Assembly (NCBI RefSeq): GCF_002847015.1
Contig: NZ_CP025085.1
Coordinates: 558,001-622,000, forward strand
DNA from: Prodigiosinella confusarubida
GTDB taxonomy: Bacteria; Pseudomonadota; Gammaproteobacteria; Enterobacterales; Enterobacteriaceae
Reading direction: 5' to 3'
DNA length: 64,000 bases
The position numbers and the translations under genes are program-made. Under the pieces are notes generated by a model that made no database searches, had not been told where the DNA came from, and worked only from the letters and a program-made list of their open reading frames with translations. This document shows, piece by piece, positions 8,411-17,623 of this stretch. Each line of letters opens with the position of its first letter. The stretch's first letter is position 1.

Positions 8411-9197
8411 GTCTTCGTTAATATTACGTCCATCATCGCGCCTGAATCGTTTATGGCGGCTGGCGATGACAGGGTGCTGCTTTGCCATGTTTGGCCTCGG
8501 TGGTTTAGTGCTTTCGCTATTTTGGTTCAACCTGTTGCTGTTGGTTCAGCGCGATGCTACTCATCGCCGCCAACTGGCTCGCCGCAGCATATCAGCCAGT
8601 TTCCGTCTCTTTTTACGTATTTCGCGTGTACTCGGTGTGCTGGATTATCGCATTGATGGTGTTGAGCACTTACAACGTGACCGCAGGTGCCTGATTGTTG
8701 CCAATCATCCGACGTTAATCGACTATGTTCTTCTGGCTTCTGTCATGCCTGATGTGGATTGTCTGGTTAAAGCCGATCTGCAAAAAAACTTTTTTTTCCG
8801 TGGCGTAATTCGTGCGGCAGATTATCTGGTCAATAGTCGGTCAGAAACGCTTCTTCCTGATTGCCAGCAAAGACTGGATAGTGGAGATGCCATTATGATT
8901 TTCCCCGAAGGTACACGTACACGTTATGGTAAACCTCTTGTGTTGCAACGTGGTGCTGCAAATATTGCAGTACGTTGCGGCTGTGATTTGCGGATTGTTC
9001 ATATTTGCTGCAGTCAGCAGACATTGGGTAAGCAAAACCGTTGGTACCACATTCCTCCTGATAAACCGTACTTTACGGTCAGTGTTCAGGATCGTATCAG
9101 TAGTAAAACCTTTATCGCTCCGGACGACGCGTTGCCGCTTGCGGCACGCCGTCTGAATCGTTTTTTATATCAATCGTTAACACCAGAACATTCATGA
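8403..9197 (+). CDS. apeD: 1-acyl-glycerol-3-phosphate-type acyltransferase ApeD
   Basis: A 264-residue membrane-bound acyltransferase of the LPLAT family. There is a hydrophobic N-terminal segment (about 20-50, GCCFAMFGLGGLVLSLFWFN), then the catalytic block NHPTLID (HX4D type) and the substrate-binding FPEGTR motif. It probably transfers the polyene chain, or an acyl group, to a lipid acceptor so that the pigment becomes anchored in the outer membrane. The ATG at 8403 overlaps the end of apeC, which supports this start over a longer in-frame extension. apeE follows after 25 bases. Confidence 0.85.
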   Translation: MYESSLILRPSSRLNRLWRLAMTGCCFAMFGLGGLVLSLFWFNLLLLVQRDATHRRQLARRSISASFRLFLRISRVLGVLDYRIDGVEHLQRDRRCLIVANHPTLIDYVLLASVMPDVDCLVKADLQKNFFFRGVIRAADYLVNSRSETLLPDCQQRLDSGDAIMIFPEGTRTRYGKPLVLQRGAANIAVRCGCDLRIVHICCSQQTLGKQNRWYHIPPDKPYFTVSVQDRISSKTFIAPDDALPLAARRLNRFLYQSLTPEHS

Positions 9198-9222
9198 TTA
9201 TTCGGAAAACAGGCATGCAGGT

Positions 9223-9489
9223 ATGGAAAATCTAGTTCTTGAAATCAAACAGATGATTATTGAGGCGTTGAATCTTGAAGATGTCAGCGTCAATGAAATT
9301 GAAACCGATGTACCGTTGTTTGGCGATGGCCTTGGCCTGGATTCCATTGACGCTCTTGAGCTTGGACTGGCGGTAAAAAATCGCTACGGTGTGGTGCTCT
9401 CTGCTGAGAGCGAAGAGATGCGTCAGCATTTTTTCTCTGTAGCGACCTTGGCTGCTTTCATCAACACTCAGCGCGCAGTGAGTGCCTGA
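9223..9489 (+). CDS. apeE: Acyl carrier protein ApeE
   Basis: An 88-residue acyl carrier protein. The 4'-phosphopantetheine serine lies in GLGLDSIDALEL (about residue 40). It is acidic and helical as usual. In aryl polyene assembly one of the two carriers is charged with the 4-hydroxybenzoyl starter by the ligase ApeH and carries the growing chain. Its modification needs a phosphopantetheinyl transferase, which is not in the cluster; an AcpT-like one lies at 47.6-48.4 kb. Confidence 0.92.
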   Translation: MENLVLEIKQMIIEALNLEDVSVNEIETDVPLFGDGLGLDSIDALELGLAVKNRYGVVLSAESEEMRQHFFSVATLAAFINTQRAVSA

Positions 9490-9507
9490 TAATAAAATAA
9501 TGAGCTA

Positions 9508-9759
9508 ATGATGGATAAAAACGAAATTTATCAGGAAATTACTGGTCTTTTAATCAAGTTGTTCGATCTGAAAGTTGATGATATTAAGCCAGAATCCCGT
9601 CTTTATGAAGACCTCGAACTGGACAGCATCGATGCTGTTGACATGGTGGTTCACCTGCAAAAGCGTATCGGACGGAAAATCTCGGCGGAAACCTTTAAAT
9701 CGGTACGTACTGTGCAGGATGTCGTCGATGCGGTCGAAAGTTTGATTAATGAAGGTTAA
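9508..9759 (+). CDS. apeF: Acyl carrier protein ApeF
   Basis: The second carrier protein, 83 residues (82 from the ATG at 9511), with the attachment motif DLELDSIDAVDMVV. It differs clearly from ApeE (for example the basic HLQKRIGRKI helix), as expected if one carrier handles the starter and elongating chain and the other the malonyl extender. It sits between ApeE and the membrane protein ApeG with short gaps, so it is in the same transcript. Confidence 0.92.
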   Translation: MMDKNEIYQEITGLLIKLFDLKVDDIKPESRLYEDLELDSIDAVDMVVHLQKRIGRKISAETFKSVRTVQDVVDAVESLINEG

Positions 9760-9774
9760 TGGCCTGAGCAAATA

Positions 9775-10332
9775 ATGCGAATGCTAGTGAACGGTCTGAG
9801 TTGGTTAATGACACTGCTGTGGCCCTTTCTGGTCTGGTTTAGTGTAACGCACCCCAGCCATCGTTGGTTATTGGTGTTACTGGCATTAATGTTTCTTTTG
9901 CGTTTTGCCACGTTACGTGGTGATAAGCGTGTTTTTAAGGGAACGGGATTGCTGTTGGCTGTCGCCGGTGCAGCACTTTGCCTCGCCAGTTTGCTGTTAC
10001 GCGATGGTCAGTGGCTGTTTTGGTATCCGGTGGCGGTGAATGCAGTAATGTTGCTGTTGTTTGGGAGTTCTCTTTATAGTGGAATGCCGCTGGTTGAGCG
10101 TTTGGCGCGGCTAAGGGAATCAGAGCTTCCACCGCAGGCAGTAGCCTACACATATCGCGTGACGCAAATTTGGTGCCTGTTTTTTATTTTTAATGGCAGC
10201 GTTGCTGTGCTGACTTGTCTTGTTGGCAATGTACATTGGTGGACGTTATGGAATGGCATGGTCAGCTATTTACTGATGGGACTGTTGATGGGAGGCGAAT
10301 GGCTGATACGCCAGCGCCTGAGAAGACGATAA
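9775..10332 (+). CDS. apeG: Aryl polyene membrane protein ApeG (COG4648 family)
   Basis: A 185-residue hydrophobic protein with about five or six predicted membrane spans (for example LMTLLWPFLVWFSV, GLLLAVAGAALCLASLLL, AVNAVMLLLFGSSLY, GMVSYLLMGLLMGGEWL). It is a member of the conserved inner-membrane family found in aryl polyene clusters; the molecular role is not established. The start could be the ATG at 9775 or 9781. Its stop TAA overlaps the ATG of apeH by one base. Confidence 0.75.
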   Translation: MRMLVNGLSWLMTLLWPFLVWFSVTHPSHRWLLVLLALMFLLRFATLRGDKRVFKGTGLLLAVAGAALCLASLLLRDGQWLFWYPVAVNAVMLLLFGSSLYSGMPLVERLARLRESELPPQAVAYTYRVTQIWCLFFIFNGSVAVLTCLVGNVHWWTLWNGMVSYLLMGLLMGGEWLIRQRLRRR

Positions 10333-11684
10333 TGAATAGTGTGACGGTTCGGGCGCTTTGTAACTGGCTGGATGATGAAGATAACACGTTGCGAGTAATT
10401 GCTTGTAATGGCGCTCGGGAAATTAGGTTGGGTACGTTACGGCGGCAGGTTGCCGCACTTTGTCAGCAGTTGCTTGGCCGTGATGAGTTGCGCTGGGCTC
10501 TCTGTTTTGAAGACAGTTATCTGTTTGTCGTTGGGCTATTAGCGGTGTTGCATGCCGGGAAGGTTCCTGTAGTTCCCGGGCATTGTCGTCAATCCGTGTT
10601 ACAAGAACAGACGGATGAATTCGAGGGAATATTGACGGATTTATCATTAAACCTGGATTGTCCCTTATTCGAAGTGTCTGAGAGTGACGAAGGTATTGAT
10701 GGTGAGTTACCGACTATTGCTGACGATGCTTATGTCATCCTTTTTACCTCGGGATCTACCGGCAAGCCGCGTCAGATTATTAAACCCGTGCATTGTCTGG
10801 ATGAGGAATCTCGCTGGTTGGCGACGCTCTGGGGTTCTCGTTTACAGGGGTGCCATATCATTGCTTCTGTTACTCATCAGCACCTGTATGGTTTGACGTT
10901 TCGTATCTGGTTACCGATGGCGCTTGGCTTGAGTTTTGACAGCCGACAAACCCTTTATACCGAACAATTGGCGTCCCATTCCCGACAACGTCGTTATGCT
11001 TTTATCAGTAGCCCGGCTTTTTTACGTCGTATCGACCGCACACTGCATGTCTCGCGCTGTCAACTTACAGTTTCTGCTGGTGGTGCTTTGCCGTGGTCTT
11101 CAGCACAGGCTGTGCTGACGTGGTTAGGTAACCCGGTGGATGAAATCTATGGTAGTACCGAAACCGGCGTAATTGCCAGTCGTTCGCGTTATGACGAACA
11201 CATTACCTGGCAACCTTTTGCGGGGATTTCGTTTTGTTGCGATGATCAACATAACTGGTGGGCGCGTTCGGCTTTAATTCCTCAGGCTAAAGGTGTGAAA
11301 CTGGATGATAAGCTGGTTTTTGATGAACAAGGTTGTTTCCAGATTTGCGGGCGGCATGATCGTATCGTCAAAATAGAAGACAAACGTATTTCCCTGAGTG
11401 AAATCGAGCGGCGCTTGTTGGCGTTGCCGGAAATTGATGATGCTGTTGCCTTGCAGGTTACCCGTACCGAACGCAGTGCTATCGGTGTGGTATTGGTCTT
11501 GAAGTCTCCACTGATGGCGTCTGATTTGCCGCAGTTAAAGCGGAAATGGCGTCATGAATTGCACAAATGGCTGGAACCGGTAGCGATGCCCCGTTTTTGG
11601 CGTATTGTCGAAGTGATTCCCCATAACACGCAGAGTAAACGTGCCTGGCCGCAGATACAGGAGTTGTTCCATGCTGCCTGTTGA
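10332..11684 (+). CDS. apeH: Acyl-AMP ligase ApeH loading the aryl starter
   Basis: A 450-residue adenylate-forming enzyme. The P-loop-like core motif LFTSGSTGKPRQI is at about residue 135, EIYGSTETG marks the aryl/acyl binding region, and GRHDRIVKIEDKRISLSEIE is the A10-type C-terminal region. It would activate 4-hydroxybenzoate with ATP and load it onto ApeE. The chosen ATG at 10332 overlaps the apeG stop (TAATG); an upstream in-frame extension lies inside apeG and is unlikely. No ammonia-lyase or chorismate lyase is in the cluster, so the starter acid must come from elsewhere (UbiC in the E. coli type). Confidence 0.88.
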   Translation: MNSVTVRALCNWLDDEDNTLRVIACNGAREIRLGTLRRQVAALCQQLLGRDELRWALCFEDSYLFVVGLLAVLHAGKVPVVPGHCRQSVLQEQTDEFEGILTDLSLNLDCPLFEVSESDEGIDGELPTIADDAYVILFTSGSTGKPRQIIKPVHCLDEESRWLATLWGSRLQGCHIIASVTHQHLYGLTFRIWLPMALGLSFDSRQTLYTEQLASHSRQRRYAFISSPAFLRRIDRTLHVSRCQLTVSAGGALPWSSAQAVLTWLGNPVDEIYGSTETGVIASRSRYDEHITWQPFAGISFCCDDQHNWWARSALIPQAKGVKLDDKLVFDEQGCFQICGRHDRIVKIEDKRISLSEIERRLLALPEIDDAVALQVTRTERSAIGVVLVLKSPLMASDLPQLKRKWRHELHKWLEPVAMPRFWRIVEVIPHNTQSKRAWPQIQELFHAAC

Positions 11685-12021
11685 GCTTTCACGACATTAT
11701 GATGAACAGTATGCCGAGCTTGTTCTGCTGGTTTCTTCCGATTTGCTCTGGTTTAGCGGCCATTTTCCCACACAGCCACTGTTGCCAGGTGTGGCTCAAT
11801 TGGACTGGGTATTGCATTACGGTTGTGAACTGCTGGCACCTGGCTGGCAGTTTTCGTCTGTCGAAAATATCAAGTTTCAGCAGCCAATTCTGCCGGGTAA
11901 AAGATTGCGTCTGAATCTGACCTGGAGTGCAGACAAGCGATTACTTACCTTTGGTTTCCATATTCTGGATGGTGAAGCAGAACCGGTTGCCAGTAGCGGA
12001 AAAATTAAATTATGTCGGTAA
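11671..12021 (+). CDS. apeI: Hot-dog fold dehydratase ApeI
   Basis: A 116-residue FabA/FabZ-like hot-dog protein. The family motif FSGHFPTQPLLPGVAQLDW carries the catalytic His and the Pro-Gly that start the central helix. It is the first of two dehydratase-type subunits in the cluster; in the Xenorhabdus system ApeI works together with ApeP to dehydrate 3-hydroxyacyl chains to conjugated double bonds. It overlaps the end of apeH by 14 bases and the start of apeJ by 10, showing tight translational coupling. Confidence 0.85.
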   Translation: MLPVELSRHYDEQYAELVLLVSSDLLWFSGHFPTQPLLPGVAQLDWVLHYGCELLAPGWQFSSVENIKFQQPILPGKRLRLNLTWSADKRLLTFGFHILDGEAEPVASSGKIKLCR

Positions 12022-13721
12022 ACGACGTGTTTTCCCCTTGTGTGGTGATCCCCTGCTACAACCATGGTGCCACAATGCACTGTGTACTAGCCCGTTTAGC
12101 ACCTTTTGATGTGCCTGTTTTTATTGTTGATGATGGCAGTGATACCTCCACGCAGCAGGAATTGACGCAACTGGCCAGTGAGAACACGCACGTGGTGTTG
12201 GTCCGCTTGAAACAAAATAGCGGTAAAGGCGCGGCGGTAATCTATGGTCTTGAGGTGGCAGCCAAATCCGGTTACAGCCATGCCTTACAGGTGGATGCCG
12301 ATGGGCAGCATCGGATTGAGGATACGCCGCATATGCTGGCGCAAGCACAACGTTATCCAGACTGTCTGATTTCTGGTCGTCCGGTTTATGACGAATCTGT
12401 GCCTAAATCACGCCTTTATGGACGTTATATCACCCATGTATGGGTATGGGTTGAAACACTCTCGCTTTCCCTGAAAGACAGTATGTGTGGTTTTCGGGTT
12501 TATCCGATCAATGCCACGTTGTCATTGGCTGCTCAGCACACTATTGGGCAACGCATGGATTTCGATACTGAAATCATGGTGCGTCTTTACTGGCAGGGTA
12601 CGCCAAGTCGTTTTGTCGATACCTGTGTGACCTATCCAGAAAATGGCCTGTCTCATTTTGATGCTTTGTACGATAACCTCCGCATCTCCTGGATGCATAC
12701 CCGGCTGTTTTTCGGCATGCTGCCGCGAATACCCTCTTTACTGAAGCGGCGCCATCGGCGGCATTGGGCCGGAGTGAGTGAACGTAAAGGGTTGCTCGGT
12801 ATGCGTTTTATGCTGGCGGTCTATCAATGGTTGGGACGCGGTGTATTTACGCTGTTTCTGTGGCCGGTCATTGCATTTTACTGGCTTACTGGTAGAGAGC
12901 AGCGCAGAGCATCTCGGGCGTGGCTCAGACAGATTGCTCAGTACGCGCAGCAACATAAGATCATATTGCCGCGCCCGTTGAACAGCTACCATCATTTTCT
13001 GCGTTTTGGCAATGCCATGCTGGATAAAATTGCCAGTTGGCGTGGAGACTTGCATTGGGGAAAGGATATTGATTTTGCGCCCGGTGCTTTTGATGTGATT
13101 AATGAGGGACGAGCTCGGGGACAACTGATTCTCGCTTCTCATCTCGGTGATATTGAAGTGTGTCGTGCACTGGCTCAGCAAGTCAGTGGTCTGGTGATTA
13201 ACGCGCTGGTGTTTACCGACAATGCCCAGCGTTTTAAACAGGTGCTGGAAAGCATCACACCCCAGGCCGGTGTGAATTTGATTCCTGTCGGCGATATCGG
13301 CCCGGACACCGCCATAATGCTGCAACAAAAGCTAGAAGCCGGTGAGTGGGTAGCGATTGTGGGTGACCGAACAGCGGTCAATCGCCAGAGAGGCGGTGTT
13401 CGTCGTGTTGTTTGGAGTTCATTTCTGGGACGCGATGCCCCTTTTCCGCAAGGGCCGTTCATCCTGGCGGCAGCGTTGCGCTGCCCGGTATTGCTGATGT
13501 TTGTCATCCGTGAGCAGCAGAAACTACGTGTTTACTGTGAGCCGTTTGCCAATCCGATCGTTTTACCACGGGCCAGTCGACAGGAGGCATTGCAACAGGT
13601 GGTTGATCGCTATGCCGAACGACTGGCACACCACGCCCTGAAGTCGCCCCTGGACTGGTTTAATTTTTTTGATTTCTGGAGCTTGTCGGATGAAAAACAG
13701 GCTACCGGGAAAAAGGAGTAG
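12012..13721 (+). CDS. apeJ: Fused glycosyltransferase/acyltransferase ApeJ
   Basis: A 569-residue two-domain protein. The N-terminal third is a family 2 glycosyltransferase with VFIVDDGSDTS and LQVDADGQHR (DxD-like), plus DFDTEI further on. A membrane segment around residue 275-300 (GVFTLFLWPVIAFYWLTG) is followed by a lysophospholipid-acyltransferase/HtrB-like C-terminal domain with the HX4E-type motif HLGDIE and IVGDRTA. The fusion fits decoration and lipid anchoring of the polyene at the inner membrane. It is co-directional and overlaps apeI. Confidence 0.85.
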   Translation: MSVNDVFSPCVVIPCYNHGATMHCVLARLAPFDVPVFIVDDGSDTSTQQELTQLASENTHVVLVRLKQNSGKGAAVIYGLEVAAKSGYSHALQVDADGQHRIEDTPHMLAQAQRYPDCLISGRPVYDESVPKSRLYGRYITHVWVWVETLSLSLKDSMCGFRVYPINATLSLAAQHTIGQRMDFDTEIMVRLYWQGTPSRFVDTCVTYPENGLSHFDALYDNLRISWMHTRLFFGMLPRIPSLLKRRHRRHWAGVSERKGLLGMRFMLAVYQWLGRGVFTLFLWPVIAFYWLTGREQRRASRAWLRQIAQYAQQHKIILPRPLNSYHHFLRFGNAMLDKIASWRGDLHWGKDIDFAPGAFDVINEGRARGQLILASHLGDIEVCRALAQQVSGLVINALVFTDNAQRFKQVLESITPQAGVNLIPVGDIGPDTAIMLQQKLEAGEWVAIVGDRTAVNRQRGGVRRVVWSSFLGRDAPFPQGPFILAAALRCPVLLMFVIREQQKLRVYCEPFANPIVLPRASRQEALQQVVDRYAERLAHHALKSPLDWFNFFDFWSLSDEKQATGKKE

Positions 13722-13729
13722 GAGTCACT

Positions 13730-14155
13730 GTGTTAAATGACCCTCGTTTAAGCCATGACATTGAGCTGACGGTCTCTTTCCATGATTGCGACCCGATGGG
13801 TGTAGTCTGGCACGGTAATTATTTCCGTTTTTTTGAAGTGGCCCGTGAAGCATTGCTCAGCAAATTTAATTACGGTTACCGCGAAATGAAAGCATCGGGT
13901 TACGTCTGGCCGGTGGTGGATACGCGTGTCAAATATCGTGCCCCGATCACCTATGAGCAACGTATCCGGGTAAGTGCCACTATTGAAGAAGTTGAAAACC
14001 GTTTACGTATTAGTTATCAGGTTTTTGATGCGGAGAGCGGAGAGCGGACGACTACCGGTTACACCATCCAGGTGGCGGTAGAGGAGGGAAGCAAAGTGCT
14101 GAGTTTTGTTTCCCCTCAGATATTGTTTGAACGCCTGGGAGTGGTGACGCCATGA
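13730..14155 (+). CDS. apeK: Acyl-CoA/ACP thioesterase ApeK
   Basis: A 141-residue hot-dog thioesterase of the 4-hydroxybenzoyl-CoA thioesterase/YbgC type. The signature HDCDPMGVVWHGNYFRFFE has the catalytic Asp and the HGNY turn. It probably hydrolyses stalled or finished thioester intermediates of polyene assembly. The start is GTG at 13730, with AAGGAGTAGGAG just upstream. Its TGA overlaps the ATG of apeL. Confidence 0.88.
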   Translation: MLNDPRLSHDIELTVSFHDCDPMGVVWHGNYFRFFEVAREALLSKFNYGYREMKASGYVWPVVDTRVKYRAPITYEQRIRVSATIEEVENRLRISYQVFDAESGERTTTGYTIQVAVEEGSKVLSFVSPQILFERLGVVTP

Positions 14156-14757
14156 TGAAAATAGTGTTTGCGATGCTGGCATTCTTCTGTTGTACCGCAT
14201 CGGCGGTAACACTGGATGATTTACAGCAGCGTTTCAGCAGCGAGCCAGTGGTACGAGCTGATTTTACCCAATTACGCGAAATCAAAGGGATAGCAAAACC
14301 GCTTAAATCCAGCGGCCAATTATTGATCGCTCAGGCTAAAGGGCTGTGGTGGCATCAGACAATGCCTTTTCCATTGACGATGGTGCTGGATGATAAACGC
14401 ATGGTACAGGTGATGAATGGACAGTCACCGCAGATTGTGACGGCTGAAAGCAATCCGCAAATGTTTCAGTTCAATCATCTGTTGCGCGCGCTGTTTCAGG
14501 CTGATCGCCGTGTGTTAGAGCAAAACTTTGCCATCAATTTTAAAGATCTGGGGAACCAGCAATGGCGGTTGGTGCTGACGCCGGAAACCTCACCGTTAGA
14601 TAAGCTATTCAACACCATCACGTTGAATGGGCGTGATTATCTTGATGGTATCGAATTGAGTGATCGTCAGGGTGATCTGACCAAAATCACTTTGAGCAAT
14701 CAGCGACTTACCCCACGGACATTAAGTGATGGCGAGCAACAACGCTTCGTTTTCTAA
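14152..14757 (+). CDS. apeL: LolA-like periplasmic carrier ApeL
   Basis: About 200 residues with a signal peptide (MMKIVFAMLAFFCCTASA/VTL). The mature part resembles the outer-membrane lipoprotein carrier LolA fold: VVRADFTQLREIKGI, SSGQLLIAQAKGLWWH, and a C-terminal DGIELSDRQGDLTKITLSNQ. It is presumed to shuttle the lipid-linked polyene across the periplasm from the exporter ApeM. The stop/start overlap with apeK is ATGA; ATGs at 14152 and 14155 are both usable. It overlaps apeM by 29 bases. Confidence 0.85.
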   Translation: MMKIVFAMLAFFCCTASAVTLDDLQQRFSSEPVVRADFTQLREIKGIAKPLKSSGQLLIAQAKGLWWHQTMPFPLTMVLDDKRMVQVMNGQSPQIVTAESNPQMFQFNHLLRALFQADRRVLEQNFAINFKDLGNQQWRLVLTPETSPLDKLFNTITLNGRDYLDGIELSDRQGDLTKITLSNQRLTPRTLSDGEQQRFVF

Positions 14758-17050
14758 ATGGCATCGTCGAGCGGCATATGTCTGGGGTATTTGCAGTATT
14801 GCGCTGATTATTGCCCTGGTGCTGGTGCTGCCGCGGGCACAGATCAATAGCAGCGTGCTGGCGTTGCTGCCAAAGCAATCGATGGGCGCGATTCCGCCAG
14901 CGTTACAACAAGGTTTTATGCAACGCCTTGACCGGCAGATGGTCTGGTTGGTGACCGCAGGTGAGCAAGCGGATCCTGCCGTAGCCAACTGGTGGTTTAG
15001 GCAGTTGCAAACACTCCCTGATTTGCAAAATGTGAAAGGTCCAGTTGACGCAGCATATCAGCGGCAATGGGGGAAATTTGTTTTTGAACACCGTAATGGC
15101 CTGGTGGATAGCGTTACACGTGCGCGTCTTGAGAAAGGTGGATCCGCTCAGGCGGACTGGGTTCTGGCGCAACTTTACTCTGCCTTTTCAGGCGTTAGTG
15201 GCCAGGAATTGCGTCATGATCCGCTGATGCTGGTACGTGGTTCTCAACTGGCGCTGCAACAAAACGCCAGTCGGTTGGGTTTAGCGCAAGGGTGGCTTAC
15301 CGTCAAAGATTCTCAGGGCCGAAGTTGGTATTTCCTGCACGGTGAATTGAGCGGTAATTCCTTTGATATGGTGCACAATCAGCAATTGGTTGAGAAACTG
15401 GATGCACTGCAACATGCCCTGAAAAAACAATATCCCCATGCACAGGTACTGACACGAGGTACGGTGTTGTTCAGTAATTATGCCAGTCAGCAGGCAAAAC
15501 ACGATGTGTCTACCTTGGGCGTGGCCACCGTGGTCGGGGTGTTGTTACTGATATTTTCCGTATTTCGCTCGCCCAGACCTTTACTGCTGTGTGCCCTTTC
15601 CATTGGTATGGGGGCGTTGGCGGGGACGGTATTTACACTGTTGCTGTTTGGTGAGCTGCACCTGATGACGCTGGTCATGAGCATCAGTATTGTCGGAATT
15701 TCAGCGGATTATACGCTTTACTACCTGACAGAGCGTTTGGTTCATGGCGGCACGGTTTCTGCCCTTGATAGCCTGAAGAAAGTGCTCCCGGCCTTGCTGC
15801 TTGCTCTTGGAACATCAGTTATGGCTTACCTGATTATGGTACTGGCGCCCTTTCCTGGTTTGCAACAGTTGGCGGTATTTGCTGCCGCGGGGTTGACGTC
15901 ATCCTGCATGACGGTGGTTTGCTGGTACCCTTTTCTGGTTCGGGGATTGCCGGTACGTCATGTCCCTGCCATGGTGCTGATGGGGCGCTGGTTGGTCGCC
16001 TGGCGGCGCAACCAATGGGTGCGCTGGGGTCTGCCATTGGCATTACTGATCATCTCGGTGGCTGGTCTGCTGCGCCTGAACGTTAATGACGATATTTCAC
16101 AACTTCAGGCATTGCCAGGGACATTAATACAACAAGAACGCCAGTTAACCGCATTAACCGGGCAGAGTGCCGATCAAACCTGGTTTGTCGTCTATGGCAA
16201 TAGCGCGGAGCAGACGTTGCAACGACTGGAGCAGCTCGCCCCCAAATTGCATGAAGCACAGCAGAAACAATGGCTAACAACCTATCGTTTGTTACCCCTC
16301 TCTTCTCTGAAGCAACAGCAGCATGACCTACAACTCATCACCTCTGCTTTCCCTGCGGTAATGGCGCGTCTTAGAGACGTGGGCGTTGCAGCAGAAAATC
16401 CCAATGTGCAGCCGATGCCGGTTACGCCAGCCGTTTGGCTTAACAGCCCGATCAGTGAGGGATGGCGGTTGTTGTGGCTCACGTTGCCTGGAGGGGAAAG
16501 TGGTGTGCTGGTGCCAGTAAGCGGTGTCAGTCAGAGCGTGAAATTAGCGCAATTGGCAAAAACCGTGTCTGGCGTGGCGTGGATTGATCGTAAAAGTACG
16601 TTCGATAACCTGTTTGGTTTTTACCGCGTAATACTCGGCTGGCTATTGGGTGCTGCCTTGACGGCGATTGCTCTGAGTTACGTGGCGCGTCTGGGGTTCC
16701 GTCGAGGGCTGATCAGTGTGGTGCCTTCGGTGTTGTCGCTGGGCTGTGGGTTAGCGGTGCTCTCCTTAAGTGGGCACGCACTGAACCTGTTTTCTTTGCT
16801 GGCATTGGTGCTGGTGTTGGGGATCGGTATCAACTACACGCTGTTTTTCAGTAACCCACGCGGTACGCCAATGACTTCCCTGCTGGCGGTAACGTTGGCG
16901 ATGTGTACCACTTTATTAACATTGGGGATGCTGATTTTTAGCAGCACACCGGCTATCAGCAGTTTTGGCATTGTGCTTTGCAGTGGTATTTTTACGGCTT
17001 TTTTACTGGCGCCTCTGGCTTTGCCTGACCCAAAAGGGAAACGAAAATGA
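14729..17050 (+). CDS. apeM: MMPL/RND-type exporter ApeM
   Basis: A 773-residue inner-membrane transporter of the MMPL (RND superfamily) type. It has an N-terminal anchor, a periplasmic domain of about 200 residues, a bundle of spans from about residue 255 (VATVVGVLLLIFSVF, MSISIVGISADYTLYYLTE), a second periplasmic domain, and a second bundle from about residue 635 (VLSLGCGLAVLSLSG, LVLGIGINYTLFFSN). The GISADYTLYY and GIGINYTLFF repeats mark the duplicated halves. It is the likely exporter of the polyene lipid towards ApeL. A GTG at 14726 is an alternative start. It ends with an ATGA overlap into apeN. Confidence 0.88.
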   Translation: MASNNASFSKWHRRAAYVWGICSIALIIALVLVLPRAQINSSVLALLPKQSMGAIPPALQQGFMQRLDRQMVWLVTAGEQADPAVANWWFRQLQTLPDLQNVKGPVDAAYQRQWGKFVFEHRNGLVDSVTRARLEKGGSAQADWVLAQLYSAFSGVSGQELRHDPLMLVRGSQLALQQNASRLGLAQGWLTVKDSQGRSWYFLHGELSGNSFDMVHNQQLVEKLDALQHALKKQYPHAQVLTRGTVLFSNYASQQAKHDVSTLGVATVVGVLLLIFSVFRSPRPLLLCALSIGMGALAGTVFTLLLFGELHLMTLVMSISIVGISADYTLYYLTERLVHGGTVSALDSLKKVLPALLLALGTSVMAYLIMVLAPFPGLQQLAVFAAAGLTSSCMTVVCWYPFLVRGLPVRHVPAMVLMGRWLVAWRRNQWVRWGLPLALLIISVAGLLRLNVNDDISQLQALPGTLIQQERQLTALTGQSADQTWFVVYGNSAEQTLQRLEQLAPKLHEAQQKQWLTTYRLLPLSSLKQQQHDLQLITSAFPAVMARLRDVGVAAENPNVQPMPVTPAVWLNSPISEGWRLLWLTLPGGESGVLVPVSGVSQSVKLAQLAKTVSGVAWIDRKSTFDNLFGFYRVILGWLLGAALTAIALSYVARLGFRRGLISVVPSVLSLGCGLAVLSLSGHALNLFSLLALVLVLGIGINYTLFFSNPRGTPMTSLLAVTLAMCTTLLTLGMLIFSSTPAISSFGIVLCSGIFTAFLLAPLALPDPKGKRK

Positions 17051-17622
17051 AATTATTACTATGGCGCTGGACGTTAATACCCTGTGCGCTGTTATTGAGC
17101 GCCTGCGCGAGTATGCCTGACAATAATCGCCCTCAGGCATGGCTTAAGCCTGGCGTGAGAGTCACGCTTCCTGCCCCGGGTATTTCCCCGGCAGTCAACG
17201 AGCAGCAGCTTTTGACAGGAACATTTAAGGGGAAACAGCAGTCGCTGTTGGTGTTGCTGAGCGCGAATGATAAGCGGCTTTCTTTGGCTGGGCTCTCTTC
17301 GCTGGGTATTCGTTTGTTTCTGGTTACCTATGATGCGAAGGGCATTCATACGGAACAATCCATCATGTTGCCGGATATGCCACCGGCTAGTCAGGTACTG
17401 GCAGATATCATGCTGAGTCACTGGCCGATTGTGGTTTGGCAAAAACAGCTTCCTGTGGGATGGACATTGCAGGATAACGGCGACAAACGGCAGTTGCGTG
17501 ATAATCATGGTAGTCTGATTACGGAAATTCGTTATATGACACGTAACCATCAGCGTGAACCGATCAGCGTGCAGCAGTTTGCGTTTGGTTATCATATCGT
17601 TATTCAATATCTGGACGGCTAA
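17047..17622 (+). CDS. apeN: Outer-membrane lipoprotein ApeN (DUF3261 family)
   Basis: A 191-residue lipoprotein precursor with lipobox LLSAC (Cys20) and Ala next, so outer-membrane sorting is expected. The mature protein is a beta-rich, LolB-like domain of the DUF3261 family, always found near the LolA-like and MMPL genes of aryl polyene clusters. By analogy with LolA-LolB it would accept cargo from ApeL at the outer membrane; that is inference from fold and neighbourhood. It overlaps apeM by four bases and is one base from apeO. Confidence 0.8.
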   Translation: MKLLLWRWTLIPCALLLSACASMPDNNRPQAWLKPGVRVTLPAPGISPAVNEQQLLTGTFKGKQQSLLVLLSANDKRLSLAGLSSLGIRLFLVTYDAKGIHTEQSIMLPDMPPASQVLADIMLSHWPIVVWQKQLPVGWTLQDNGDKRQLRDNHGSLITEIRYMTRNHQREPISVQQFAFGYHIVIQYLDG

Positions 17623-17623
17623 C

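Noticed and set aside
12738-13328. 196-codon open frame on the minus strand
   Set aside because: Antisense shadow of the acyltransferase part of apeJ, with no recognisable domain.
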